From Streptomyces sp. RPA4-2 (GTDB lineage Bacteria; Actinomycetota; Actinomycetes; Streptomycetales; Streptomycetaceae): a stretch of DNA of 64,000 bases. Below, piece by piece: positions 52,279 to 60,917 of this stretch. The notes under the pieces are model-generated. The model did not search any database. It was not told where the DNA came from and saw nothing but the letters and a program-made list of their open reading frames with translations. The stretch lies in assembly GCF_012273515.2 (NCBI RefSeq), contig NZ_CP050975.2, forward strand, positions 5,704,001-5,768,000. The letters run 5' to 3'. A program made the position numbers and the translations under genes. Each line of letters begins with the position of its first letter. Within the stretch, counting starts at the first letter, position 1.

Positions 52279-52692
52279 TCAGTGGGAGGCGAGGGTGCGG
52301 GGGTCGGTGGCCAGGGCGTGGGCGTCCATGCGCTCGGCGGCCAGGATCGCGGCGGCCGTGTCCGCGCGGGAGGCGGCGACGACGAGGGCGCGTCCGGCGA
52401 GGGAGTGGGCGCGCTGGTGGAGGGCGGTGGCGCGCGGCTCGGGGGCGGCCGCGGACGCGCGCGCCGGGGCCATGCCTCCCCGGAGCCGCGCGACCTGTTC
52501 GGCGAGCCGCCCGGCCGCGGTGTCCAGATCGGGGGAGGGGGCGAGCGCGCGGATCTCGTCCGTCACCGCGAGGAGGGCGGCGAGATGCCCGGCGAGCTGG
52601 ATGTCCAGCTCCTCCTCGCGTGACCGGTGGGGGAAGTCCGAGGGCGTGCCGGGCGCGGTGTGGACCGACTTGGTGCGGATCGGTTCGTACAT
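52279..52692 (-). CDS. Conserved hypothetical helical protein
   Basis: 137 aa, ATG 52692 with AGGAGG upstream. Ala-rich and helical (LAGHLAALLAVTDEIRALAP, LAEQVARLRGG, HQRAHSLAGRALVVAASRADTAAAILA), no membrane segment. I recall similar short proteins in many Streptomyces but no function. The upstream sequence contains an imperfect CTT(n)AAG-type inverted repeat. Confidence 0.7.
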   Translation of the reverse strand: MYEPIRTKSVHTAPGTPSDFPHRSREEELDIQLAGHLAALLAVTDEIRALAPSPDLDTAAGRLAEQVARLRGGMAPARASAAAPEPRATALHQRAHSLAGRALVVAASRADTAAAILAAERMDAHALATDPRTLASH

Positions 52693-52795
52693 GGGACGGC
52701 CTCCTGTGCGCTCGCAGGAAACCATCCTAGCTTGGATTCCGTCTAAAGTTGAGCCAGGTCGCGCATCTGGGCCCGGCGGCCACGCAGGGTGAGGG

Positions 52796-54007
52796 TCAGG
52801 GCTGGCCGTAACCGTCCAGGAAGGTGCCGATCCGGGTCACCGCGTCGGTCAGATCACCCACGGTCGGCAGCGTGACCACCCGGAAGTGGTCCGGCTCCGG
52901 CCAGTTGAAGCCCGTGCCCTGGACGACCATGATCTTCTCGCGGCGCAGCAGGTCGAGCACCATCTGCCGGTCGTCCTTGATCTTGAAGACCTTCGGGTCG
53001 AGCCGCGGGAAGAGATACAGCGCGCCCTTCGGCTTCACACAGCTCACCCCCGGGATCTGGGTCAGCAGCTCGTACGCGACGTCCCGCTGCTCCTTCAGGC
53101 GCCCGCCCGGCAGGACGAGCTCGCCGATGGTCTGCCGGCCGCTGAGCGCGGCCACCACACCGTGCTGACCCGGCATGTTCGCGCACAGTCGCATGTTCGC
53201 GAGGATCGTCAGGCCCTCGATGTAGGAGTCGGCGTGGGCGCGGGGGCCCGAGATCGACATCCAGCCGACGCGGTAACCGGCCACCCGGTAGGCCTTCGAC
53301 ATGCCGTTGAAGGTGAGGGTGAGCAGGTCGGGGGCGACCGCGGAGGTGGGGGTGTGCGTCGCGTCGTCGTACAGGATCTTGTCGTAGATCTCGTCCGAGC
53401 AGACGAGCAGGTTGTGGCGGCGGGCGATGTCGGTGAGCCCGCGCAGCATCGCCTCGTCGTACACCGCGCCCGTCGGGTTGTTCGGGTTGATGATGACGAT
53501 CGCCTTGGTGCGGTCGGTGACCTTCCGCTCCACGTCCGCGAGGTCGGGCATCCAGTCGGACTGCTCGTCGCAGTGGTAGTGGACGGCGGTGCCGCCGGAC
53601 AGGGACACGGCGGCGGTCCACAGCGGGTAGTCCGGCGCCGGTACGAGCACCTCGTCGCCGTCGTCGAGCAGGCCCTGCATCGCCATCACGATCAGCTCGG
53701 ACACGCCGTTGCCGATGAAGACGTGCTCGACGTCCGTCTCGATGCCGAGGGTCTGGTTGTGCATGACGACGGCGCGGCGGGCGGCCAGCAGGCCCTTCGC
53801 GTCGCCGTAGCCGTGCGCCGAGGAGACGTTGCGGAGGATGTCCTCCAGGATCTCCGGCGGGCACTCGAACCCGAAGGCGGCCGGATTGCCGGTGTTCAGC
53901 TTGAGAATCCGGTGCCCCGCGGCTTCCAGCCGCATCGCCTCCTCGAGCACCGGGCCCCGGATCTCGTAACAGACGTTGGCGAGCTTGGTCGACTGGATCA
54001 CCTGCAT
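52796..54007 (-). CDS. Alanine-type aminotransferase (AlaA/YfbQ-like)
   Basis: 403 aa, PLP fold type I, class I aminotransferase. Motifs: ILKLNTGNPAAFGFECPPEIL, YGDAKGLLAARRAV, FIGNGVSELIVMAMQGLL, IINPNNPTGAVY (PLP-ring contact), CSDEIYDKILYD, FNGMSKAYRVAGYRVGW with the Schiff-base Lys, and a C-terminal HFRVVTLP arginine. Nearest characterised group is glutamate-pyruvate transaminase AlaA; a role in alanine synthesis is the best guess. ATG 54007 (MQVIQSTKLANVCYEIRGP). A 19-bp palindrome lies about 45 bp upstream. Confidence 0.92.
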   Translation of the reverse strand: MQVIQSTKLANVCYEIRGPVLEEAMRLEAAGHRILKLNTGNPAAFGFECPPEILEDILRNVSSAHGYGDAKGLLAARRAVVMHNQTLGIETDVEHVFIGNGVSELIVMAMQGLLDDGDEVLVPAPDYPLWTAAVSLSGGTAVHYHCDEQSDWMPDLADVERKVTDRTKAIVIINPNNPTGAVYDEAMLRGLTDIARRHNLLVCSDEIYDKILYDDATHTPTSAVAPDLLTLTFNGMSKAYRVAGYRVGWMSISGPRAHADSYIEGLTILANMRLCANMPGQHGVVAALSGRQTIGELVLPGGRLKEQRDVAYELLTQIPGVSCVKPKGALYLFPRLDPKVFKIKDDRQMVLDLLRREKIMVVQGTGFNWPEPDHFRVVTLPTVGDLTDAVTRIGTFLDGYGQP

Positions 54008-54052
54008 GCCCGTGAGCTTACGGCCGCGTAACGCTTCGCGGGGCGTGTTTTC

Positions 54053-54071
54053 CACCACGTGAGACGTGGTG
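54053..54071 (-). promoter_or_regulatory. Palindrome CACCACGT-GAG-ACGTGGTG upstream of aminotransferase
   Basis: Perfect 8-bp arms and a 3-nt centre, 46-64 bp before the aminotransferase ATG and flanked by TTTT/TTTT-rich edges. A hairpin role is possible, but the spacing is that of an operator in the promoter. Confidence 0.5.
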
Positions 54072-54372
54072 TTTTGGGTGACTTTCGTCCTCTCGCGCGC
54101 CGCGGACCCCGCGATCCCGGCGGTACCCGCCCGTGTCCTGGCGCAACGGCCGGACCGGTGCGCGCGCCGGGCTCGGGGCAGGGCTGTTCCCGGCCACGGA
54201 CGGGATTCCCCCGAACGGGTCGGTGGCCGCGACCACACGGTTCCCGCGGCGGTCGCCCGAGGCCGGAAACGACTCCTTGTCCGTCGCGTCCCCTCACCTC
54301 ACAATGCGCATGACAAAACTGGCCGTGGCCGGAAGACCTCCGGCCACCCAAGTCGCAAGAGGGGACCCCCAC
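54072..54372. other. Divergent promoter region of aminotransferase and protease
   Basis: 300 bp with no gene; presumably contains the protease promoter. Nothing else recognised. Confidence 0.4.
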
Positions 54373-55311
54373 ATGAGTAAGCCTCTCGTCGCCGCGCTGT
54401 TCGCCCTGGTGATCGCCGGGGCGGGCGTGGCACCCGCGGTCGCGGCACCCGCACACACCGCCACCCCCGCACACACCGCCACCCCCGCACACGCACCCGC
54501 GTCCGCACCGGCCGCGCGGTCATCGGCCGCCGAGTCGTCGGCCCGGAGGACGTCGGCCGTCCGGGCGCCGGCCGTCCAGGCCGTGAACTACGCGGGCACC
54601 GTCGCGCTCAGCAACTGCTCCGGCTCCGTCATCCGGATGCCCAACTCCGCCGACAGCGACCCCGCGCTCGTGCTCTCCAACGGGCACTGCCTGGAGACGG
54701 GCTTCCCGGAACCGGGTGAGGTCATCGTCGGCCAGACCTCCACGCGCTCCTTCACCCTGCTCAACTCCGCGGGGACGGGCGTCGCGACGCTGCGCGCCGG
54801 CAAGGTCGCGTACTCGACGATGACCGACACCGACATCACGATCTACCAGCTCACCCGCACCTACGCGCAGATCAAGAGCTCGTACGGGATCAGCGCGCTC
54901 ACCCTCAGCGACACCCACCCCACCGCGGGCACGGCCATCAAGGTGGTCTCCGGCTACTGGAAGCGGATCTACAGCTGCAACGTCGACGGGTTCGTGTACC
55001 GCCTGAAGGAGGGTGACTGGACCTGGAAGGACTCGGTCCGCTACACCTCCGCCTGCAACACCATCGGCGGCACCTCGGGCTCGCCCGTCATCGACAACGC
55101 CACCGGCAAGGTCGTCGCCGTCAACAACACCGGCAACGAGGACGGCGAGACCTGCACGGTGAACAACCCGTGCGAGGTCGACGCGAGCGGCAACGTCACC
55201 ATCCACCAGGGCATCAACTACGCCGAGGAGACGTACCAGATCGTCCCGTGCTTCGGGACCGGCAACAAGCTCGATCTGAGCGCCACCGGGTGCGCTCTGC
55301 CCAAGCCGTGA
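54373..55311 (+). CDS. Secreted trypsin-like serine protease
   Basis: 312 aa from ATG 54373, preceded by AGAGGGGA. Signal peptide ALFALVIAGAGVAPAVAAPA (residues about 8-27), a low-complexity pro-region with a thrice-repeated TPAHTA unit, then an S1-type catalytic domain. It shows the histidine in LVLSNGHCLE (His about 102), an aspartate candidate in TMTDTDITIYQL and the serine in GGTSGSPVIDN (about 250). Disulfide cysteines are present. It resembles chymotrypsin-like exported proteases of Streptomyces, with unknown substrate specificity. Confidence 0.88.
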   Translation: MSKPLVAALFALVIAGAGVAPAVAAPAHTATPAHTATPAHAPASAPAARSSAAESSARRTSAVRAPAVQAVNYAGTVALSNCSGSVIRMPNSADSDPALVLSNGHCLETGFPEPGEVIVGQTSTRSFTLLNSAGTGVATLRAGKVAYSTMTDTDITIYQLTRTYAQIKSSYGISALTLSDTHPTAGTAIKVVSGYWKRIYSCNVDGFVYRLKEGDWTWKDSVRYTSACNTIGGTSGSPVIDNATGKVVAVNNTGNEDGETCTVNNPCEVDASGNVTIHQGINYAEETYQIVPCFGTGNKLDLSATGCALPKP

Positions 55312-55330
55312 CGCCCGGCGGGGCGGGCGG

Positions 55331-56953
55331 TCAGGCCGTACGGCGGACCGCCCGCCCCGCCAGGACGTCCGTGCGCCGTCCGTCCTCGATCACGAAGCGG
55401 CCGTCGACCAGCACGTACGGAATGCCCGTCGGGAGCGTGCGCGGCGCCTCGAACGTCGACCCGGCCGCGACCGTGGCCGGGTCGAACAGGACGAGGTCGG
55501 CGCGGTAGCCCTCGCGGACCAGACCGCGGTCCGGCAGCCGCAGCCGGGCGGCCGGACGGCCGGTGAGGTGGGCGACGCACTCCTCCAGCGAGAGGACACC
55601 CAACTCCCGTACGTACCGGCCGAGATACTGCGGGAACGTGCCGTAGGCGCGCGGGTGCGGCTTGTCACCGCGCAGGATCCCGTCCGAGCCGCCGGTGTGC
55701 ACGCGGTGCCGCATGATGGCGCGCACGTTCTCCTCGTGGCCGACGTGCTGGAGGATCGTGGCGCCGAGCCGGTCGTCGAGGAGGATGCGGCGGGCGGTGG
55801 TCCAGGGGTCCTCGCCTAGACGGTCGGCGGACTGCCGGACCGTGCTGCCGACGTACTCCGCGAGCGCCGGCTCGGTGACGCCGGAGATCTCGATCGTGTC
55901 CCACTCGATGGGGACGCCGTGGCAGCCGTCCGCGCCGACGACCTCCATGTGGTGCCGGATGCGCTCGGCGCTCCCGTCGTCCGCCAGGCGCGCGAGCACC
56001 GCCTCGGGGCCGCCCTCGCTCGCCCAACTGGGCAGCATCGCCACGAGCGTGGTGCAGCCGGGGGTGTAGGGATAGGTGTCGAGGCTGATGTCCGCGCCCT
56101 CGGCGAGCGCGCGGTCCAGGAGCGCGAGCAGTTCGGGCGCCCGGCCCTCGTTCACCCCGAAGTTCATGGTGGCGTGGGCGAGATGGAGCGGGCAGCCGGC
56201 CTCGCGGGTGAGGGCCACCATCTCCTCGTACGCCTCCAGGGCGCCCGCCCCGTACGAGCGGTGGTGCGGGCAGTAGTAGCCGCCGTGTCCGGCCACCACC
56301 CGGCACAGCTCGGTGAGTTCGGCGTCCTGGGCGTACATGCCGGGGGTGTAGGTGAGGCCGGAGGACATGCCGACGGCGCCCTCCCGCAGACCGTCGGCGA
56401 CCAGCCGTCGCATGCGGTCCAGCTCCCGTTCCGTCGCCGGGCGGTCCTCCCAGCCGACGGCGAGCATCCGGACGGTGCCCTGTGGGACGAGGTACGCGGC
56501 GTTCACCGCGATGCCCTCGCCGTCGAAGCCGTGGTCGAGCCGGTCCAGATACTCGCCGACCGAGCGCCAGCTGAAGTCGATGTCGTCGCCGTACCCGTTC
56601 CAGCCGGTGATCGCCCTGCGGACCTCGGCGAGCGTGCGGTCGTCCACCGGCGCGTACGACAGCCCGTCCTGGCCGATGACCTCCAGGGTCACCCCCTGGG
56701 CCGCCTTCGCGGTGTGCTCCGGATCGCGGAGCAGGGCCAGGTCGCTGTGGGCGTGCATGTCGATGAAGCCGGGCGCCAGGGCCAGGCCCTCGGCGTCGAG
56801 GACCCGGCGGGCGACCGGCCGCAGACAGCCGGCCGCCGCGCCCTCCTTGACCACGGTGGTGATCCTGCCGCCCTCGATCCCCACGTCGGCGCGGTACGAG
56901 GGGCCCGCGGTGCCGTCGACGACCTCCGCGTCACGGATGACGAGATCCATCAT
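55331..56953 (-). CDS. N-acyl-D-amino-acid deacylase (D-aminoacylase)
   Basis: 540 aa amidohydrolase-superfamily zinc enzyme releasing D-amino acids from N-acyl forms. The metal site opens with PGFIDMHAHSDLALL, followed by VGMSSGLTYTPGMYA, HHRSYGAGALEAYEEMV, HLAHATMNFG, TGGSDGILRGDKPHPR and the domain-closing GLVREGYRADLVLFDP. The MMDL start is 56953 (GGAAG upstream), with ATG 56950 as alternative. It lies 26 bp after the deaminase on the same strand, so the two form an operon in which the released D-amino acid is then deaminated. Confidence 0.93.
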   Translation of the reverse strand: MMDLVIRDAEVVDGTAGPSYRADVGIEGGRITTVVKEGAAAGCLRPVARRVLDAEGLALAPGFIDMHAHSDLALLRDPEHTAKAAQGVTLEVIGQDGLSYAPVDDRTLAEVRRAITGWNGYGDDIDFSWRSVGEYLDRLDHGFDGEGIAVNAAYLVPQGTVRMLAVGWEDRPATERELDRMRRLVADGLREGAVGMSSGLTYTPGMYAQDAELTELCRVVAGHGGYYCPHHRSYGAGALEAYEEMVALTREAGCPLHLAHATMNFGVNEGRAPELLALLDRALAEGADISLDTYPYTPGCTTLVAMLPSWASEGGPEAVLARLADDGSAERIRHHMEVVGADGCHGVPIEWDTIEISGVTEPALAEYVGSTVRQSADRLGEDPWTTARRILLDDRLGATILQHVGHEENVRAIMRHRVHTGGSDGILRGDKPHPRAYGTFPQYLGRYVRELGVLSLEECVAHLTGRPAARLRLPDRGLVREGYRADLVLFDPATVAAGSTFEAPRTLPTGIPYVLVDGRFVIEDGRRTDVLAGRAVRRTA

Positions 56954-56979
56954 GGCGTGCTTCCTTTCCCGTGCCGGTT

Positions 56980-58257
56980 CTAGAAGAACGTCCGTACGTA
57001 GTCCACGACCGTCCCGTCCGCCTCCACCACGGGGATCAGCTGCCACTTGTCGAAGGACGTGCACGGGTGCGACAGCCCCAGCCCCACCCAGTCCCCGACC
57101 TCCAGGTCCGCCTCCGGGGAGGTGGTCAGCCACCCGTGCTGGTCCGAGAGACCGGTGACGGCGACCCCGGTGGCCGGGCGCTCGCGGCCGTCCCGCCGGA
57201 CCGCCTGGGCCTCGGGCAGATCGAGGTCGTAGGCCGCGTCCCGCTTGCCCGCGTTGACGAAGGCCTGCTCGGGGGAGGGCCGGGAGACGACCTGGGACCA
57301 GAGCTGGAACGCCGGGTGCAGGGCACCCTCCTCGGGGACCCGGGCGAACGGCGTCAGCCGCCGGTAGTGACCGTCGTCGTGCGAGACGTACGCGCCCGAG
57401 CGCAGCAACTTCAGGACGGGACGGGAGAGTTCGGGGATCTCCGCGAAGACGTCGGCCACCGCGTCGAACCAGGCGCTGCCGCCCGCGCTGACGACGATCT
57501 CCGGCACCTCGGCGAACCGGCCCGCCTTGTCGAAGTCCACCGCGAGCGCGGTCAGCCGGCGCAGCCACGCGTGCACGCGGTCGGGGTCGGCCTGCGGCAC
57601 CTCGCCCTCGTACCCCGCCACGCCGACCAGCCGCAGCGTCGTCGTCGCGGCCACCGCGTCCGCGACCGCCGCGCACTCCGCCTCCGTCCGCACGCCGGTA
57701 CGGGCCCCCTCGCCGGCGGCGAGCTCGACGACCACGTCCACCGGACGGGTGGAGCCGTGCAGCGCGGCGGCCATCAGCTCGACACCGCGCACCGAGTCGA
57801 CGTAGCAGACGAAGCGGAAGTCCGGGTCGGCGGCGAGCTCGGCCGCGATCCGGCGCAGGGCCGCCGCGTCGACGAGCTCGTTGGCGAGGAAGACCCGCTG
57901 GACGCCGAACTCCCGGGCCACCCAGACCTGGTGGGGCACGGCGAGGGTGATGCCCCAGGCGCCGTGCTCGATCTGCCGGTGGAAGAGCTGCGGGGCCATC
58001 GAGGTCTTGCCGTGCGGCGCGAAGGCGAGGCCGTGGCGGGCGGCGTACGACTCCATCAGGGCGAGGTTGTGGGTGAGGCGCTCGGCGGAGAGGGCGAGCA
58101 CGGGGGTGGTGAAGCCGCCGTCGAAGAGATTGCGGCGCTGGGCGGTCAGCTCACCGACGGTCAGACCCCGGGCGTCCGGGGGCAGCCCCTTGTAGCGGTG
58201 GTCCACGCGGTCCGCCGTGAGGGCGGCGAGGCGTGCTGCTGCGGTGTCGGCGCCCAT
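56980..58257 (-). CDS. Fold-type III PLP amino-acid deaminase (D-serine/threonine type)
   Basis: 425 aa, alanine-racemase-like barrel of the D-threonine aldolase/D-serine dehydratase group. The PLP lysine is in FAPHGKTSMAPQLFHRQ (about residue 84), with barrel strands VFLANELVD, FVCYVDSVRGVELM and VVELAAGEGARTGVR, and a C-terminal metal site with His and Cys in LGLSHPCTSFDKW. It converts a D-amino (probably hydroxy) acid to a 2-oxo acid and ammonia. ATG 58257. Next to RidA and an IclR gene, as is typical of such deaminases. Confidence 0.92.
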   Translation of the reverse strand: MGADTAAARLAALTADRVDHRYKGLPPDARGLTVGELTAQRRNLFDGGFTTPVLALSAERLTHNLALMESYAARHGLAFAPHGKTSMAPQLFHRQIEHGAWGITLAVPHQVWVAREFGVQRVFLANELVDAAALRRIAAELAADPDFRFVCYVDSVRGVELMAAALHGSTRPVDVVVELAAGEGARTGVRTEAECAAVADAVAATTTLRLVGVAGYEGEVPQADPDRVHAWLRRLTALAVDFDKAGRFAEVPEIVVSAGGSAWFDAVADVFAEIPELSRPVLKLLRSGAYVSHDDGHYRRLTPFARVPEEGALHPAFQLWSQVVSRPSPEQAFVNAGKRDAAYDLDLPEAQAVRRDGRERPATGVAVTGLSDQHGWLTTSPEADLEVGDWVGLGLSHPCTSFDKWQLIPVVEADGTVVDYVRTFF

Positions 58258-58277
58258 GGGGCCTCCCTGATGAGGTG

Positions 58278-58296
58278 CGTTGCAGGTAATGCAACG
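58278..58296. promoter_or_regulatory. Operator-like palindrome CGTTGCA-GGTAA-TGCAACG in divergent promoter
   Basis: Perfect 7-bp arms with a 5-nt centre between the deaminase (minus) and kinase-IclR-ridA (plus) starts, with a further TTGCG half-site at 58301-58305. Good candidate for the IclR binding site controlling both directions. Confidence 0.65.
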
Positions 58297-58408
58297 GTCA
58301 TTGCGTATGTCGCTTACTGCTGTCTAACATCCCAGCCAACGCAGGGTCAACGGTGCCGCCGGGCGCCGTCGACCGCGAGAGCCGCGCGAGCAAGGAGCCC
58401 CCGTCATC

Positions 58409-59581
58409 GTGACCCCCACCGGACCCGCAGCTGCCGTGTCCCGTCCCGTCGGTGGCACCCGCCCCGTCGACGTGGTCGCGCTCGGCGAGTCCATGGTCAC
58501 GTTCCTGCCCTCCCGGCCGGGGCGGCTCGCCGACGTACCCTCCTTCGACCGGGGGATCGGCGGCGCCGAGTCCAACGTGGCGTGCGTCCTCGCGGCCGCC
58601 GGCCACAGCGTGAAGTGGATCGGCCGGGTCGGGGACGACGGGTTCGGCGACCATCTCGTCGAGGCGATCACCGCGTACGGCGTCGACACCTCCGCCGTGC
58701 GCCGCGACCCGCACCGCCCCACCGGAATCTACTTCCGCACCGCGGGCGACCGGGCCACGGACGACCACGAAGTCCTCTACTACCGGGCCGGTTCCGCCGC
58801 CTCCGCGATGTCCCCGGACAACACGCCCCGCGCGGAACTGGACTCCGGACGTGTCCTGCACCTCTCTGGCATCACCGCCGCGCTCTCCGCCGACTGCCTG
58901 ACCCTGCTCCGCGAACTGACCGCCCCCCGTCCTTCCCGCCCGCTCCTCTCGTTCGACGTCAACCACCGGGCCCACCTCTGGCCCCACCCGGAGACGGGCC
59001 GGACCGTCCTGCTGGAACTGGCCCGCCGCAGCGACCTCGTCTTCGTGGGCGAGGACGAGGCGGAGGAGGCCTGGGGCGTCACCGGCGGCCCCGAGGCGAT
59101 CCGCGCCGCCCTGCCCGAACCCCGGGCACTGGTGGTGAAGCAGGGCGCGGGGGGCGCGACGCTGTTCGAGCGCGGCGGCGGCAGCGGCAGCGACAGCGGC
59201 GGCGACAGCGGCGACGAGCGCGGCGGCGACAGCGGTGGCGAGCCCGGCGGTGTCCGCGACGGCGGGCCCCGCGCGGACACCGTCACCCGCGTTCCCGCCC
59301 TCCGGGTCGACGTCGTCGCGCCCGTCGGCGCCGGGGACGCCTTCGCCGCCGGGTTCCTGTCCGCCACGCTGCGCGGGCTTCCCGCCCGGGACCGGCTGCG
59401 GCACGGCCACCTCACGGCCGCCGCCGCCCTCACCGTCCCCGGCGACCTCGCCACGCCGCCGTCCCGCGACCACGCCGACCGGCTGGCCGCTCTGGACGAC
59501 GAGGCGTGGGGGACACTTCGACTCGGCCCCGGCTGGACCGAAGCCGACACGCGGGCCGACGAGGAGGTACGTACCCCATGA
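58409..59581 (+). CDS. PfkB-family sugar kinase (KDG kinase-like)
   Basis: 390 aa ribokinase-fold kinase, probably phosphorylating 2-keto-3-deoxygluconate or a similar acid sugar. Motifs: VVALGESMVTFLPSRPG, GIGGAESNVACVLAAAGHSV, FDVNHRAHLW, VFVGEDEAEEAWG and the catalytic VVAPVGAGDAFAAGFLSA. Between the two last regions, residues about 255-290 are an expanded Gly/Ser/Asp tract absent from relatives (DNA 59171-59250). GTG 58409 with AAGGAG upstream. Its TGA overlaps the IclR ATG. Confidence 0.9.
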   Translation: MTPTGPAAAVSRPVGGTRPVDVVALGESMVTFLPSRPGRLADVPSFDRGIGGAESNVACVLAAAGHSVKWIGRVGDDGFGDHLVEAITAYGVDTSAVRRDPHRPTGIYFRTAGDRATDDHEVLYYRAGSAASAMSPDNTPRAELDSGRVLHLSGITAALSADCLTLLRELTAPRPSRPLLSFDVNHRAHLWPHPETGRTVLLELARRSDLVFVGEDEAEEAWGVTGGPEAIRAALPEPRALVVKQGAGGATLFERGGGSGSDSGGDSGDERGGDSGGEPGGVRDGGPRADTVTRVPALRVDVVAPVGAGDAFAAGFLSATLRGLPARDRLRHGHLTAAAALTVPGDLATPPSRDHADRLAALDDEAWGTLRLGPGWTEADTRADEEVRTP

Positions 59582-60336
59582 GCCAGACCGTCGACCGGGC
59601 GCTGAGCATCCTGCCGCTGCTCGCCGAGGGACCCGCCGACCTCGGCCAGGTCGCCGACCGCCTCGGCGTCCACAAGTCCACGGCGCTGCGGCTCCTGCGC
59701 ACGCTGCACGAGCACGGCCTCGTCTACCGCCAGTCCGACCAGCGCTACCGCCTCGGTGCCCGCCTCTTCGCCCTCGCCCAGGAGGCCGTCGAGAACCTCG
59801 ACATCCGCGAGATCGCCCACTCCCACCTCGTACGCCTCAACGAGCAGTGCGGGCACACCGTCCACCTCGCGGTCCACGAGGACAACGAGGTCCTCTACAT
59901 CGACAAGGTGGAGAGCCGCTACCCGGTGCGCATGTACTCCCGGATCGGCAAGCCCGTCGCCATCACCGTCGCCGCGGTCGCCAAACTCCTCCTCGCCGAC
60001 CTGCCCGAGGCCGAGCGCCGCGCCCTCACGGAGAAGCTCGACTACCCCCTGTACACGGCCCGTTCGACCCCCAACGCCCCCGCCTTCCTCAAGGAACTGG
60101 CGACGGTGCGCGAACAGGGCTGGGCCACCGACCTCGGTGGCCACGAGGAGTCCATCAACTGCGTCGCCGCGCCCATCCGGGGGGCCGACGGGCGGGTCGC
60201 CGCCGCGATGTCGGTCTCCGCGCCCAACGTCGTCGTCACCGCCGAAGAACTCCTCACCCTGCTCCCGCTGGTGCGCCGTACGGCGGACGCCATCAGCCGA
60301 GACTACTCCGGAAGACCCCCGAAGGACCCCAGCTAA
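59578..60336 (+). CDS. IclR-family transcriptional regulator
   Basis: 252 aa. Winged helix-turn-helix at the N-terminus (TVDRALSILPLLAEGPADLGQ, ADRLGVHKSTALRLLRTLHE, LVYRQSDQRYRLG) and the IclR effector domain (IREIAHSHLVRLNEQCGHTV, VLYIDKVESRYPVRM, GKPVAITVAAVAKLLLADLP, SINCVAAPIRGADGRVAAAMSVS). ATG 59578 overlaps the kinase stop. It should sense a pathway metabolite and bind near 58278-58296. Confidence 0.95.
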   Translation: MSQTVDRALSILPLLAEGPADLGQVADRLGVHKSTALRLLRTLHEHGLVYRQSDQRYRLGARLFALAQEAVENLDIREIAHSHLVRLNEQCGHTVHLAVHEDNEVLYIDKVESRYPVRMYSRIGKPVAITVAAVAKLLLADLPEAERRALTEKLDYPLYTARSTPNAPAFLKELATVREQGWATDLGGHEESINCVAAPIRGADGRVAAAMSVSAPNVVVTAEELLTLLPLVRRTADAISRDYSGRPPKDPS

Positions 60337-60344
60337 GGACCCCC

Positions 60345-60755
60345 ATGACCGAGAAGACCGCCCTCACCCCCAAGACCCACACCACCCCGCCCGCCAAGTT
60401 CTCGCACGGAGTCAGGAAGGGGAACATCCTCCAAGTCGCCGGGCAGGTCGGCTTCCTGCCCGCCGTCGAGGGCGAGCCGCCGACGCCCGCGGGCCCGACC
60501 CTGCGCGAGCAGACCCTCCAGACCCTCGCCAACGTCCGGGCCATCCTCGAAGAGGGCGGCGCCACCTGGGACGACGCGATGATGATCCGCGTCTACCTCA
60601 CCGACGTCGACCACTTCGCCGAGATGAACCAGATCTACAACACGTACTTCGAGGAGCAGGGCCTCACCGCGCCCCCCGCCGCCCGCACGACCGTCTACGT
60701 CGGTCTGCCCGCGGGCCTCCTCATCGAGATCGACGCGCTGGCCGTCCTGAGCTGA
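60345..60755 (+). CDS. ridA: RidA-family enamine/imine deaminase
   Basis: 136 aa, trimeric YjgF/YER057c/UK114 fold. GNILQVAGQVGFLPA, EQTLQTLANVRAILEEGGATWDD, RVYLTDVDHFAEMNQIYNTYF and ARTTVYVGLPAGLLIEIDALAVL with the active-site Arg. It hydrolyses the reactive imine left by PLP deaminases to the keto acid and ammonia, so it fits the D-amino-acid deaminase next door. ATG 60345, 8 bp after the IclR stop. Confidence 0.95.
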   Translation: MTEKTALTPKTHTTPPAKFSHGVRKGNILQVAGQVGFLPAVEGEPPTPAGPTLREQTLQTLANVRAILEEGGATWDDAMMIRVYLTDVDHFAEMNQIYNTYFEEQGLTAPPAARTTVYVGLPAGLLIEIDALAVLS

Positions 60756-60835
60756 CGCCGGGCTCCGCTCTCGCCCGCTCTCTCCTGATCTCTTCCGCTC
60801 TCTTCCGCCTTTCCCCCGCACTCCGTGCGTCATCA

Positions 60836-60868
60836 CGGTGCGGCGCCCGTTCCCGGGGCGCCGCACCG
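60836..60868 (+). terminator. Hairpin between ridA and gntP-like gene
   Basis: A perfect 13-bp stem (60836-60848 with 60856-60868) with a 7-nt loop, about 80 bp after ridA and 50 bp before the permease start. It may end part of the transcripts (attenuation) rather than all. Confidence 0.7.
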
Positions 60869-60917
60869 CGATTCCCCCTGCCCCGAAAGACTCATGGAAT
60901 TACGAGGTCCCCCCGTG

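Noticed and set aside
52700..52760. Fur/CatR-box-like sequence upstream of the 137-aa hypothetical gene
   Set aside because: Only a partial CTT(n)AAG pattern; mismatches are too many to assign a regulator.
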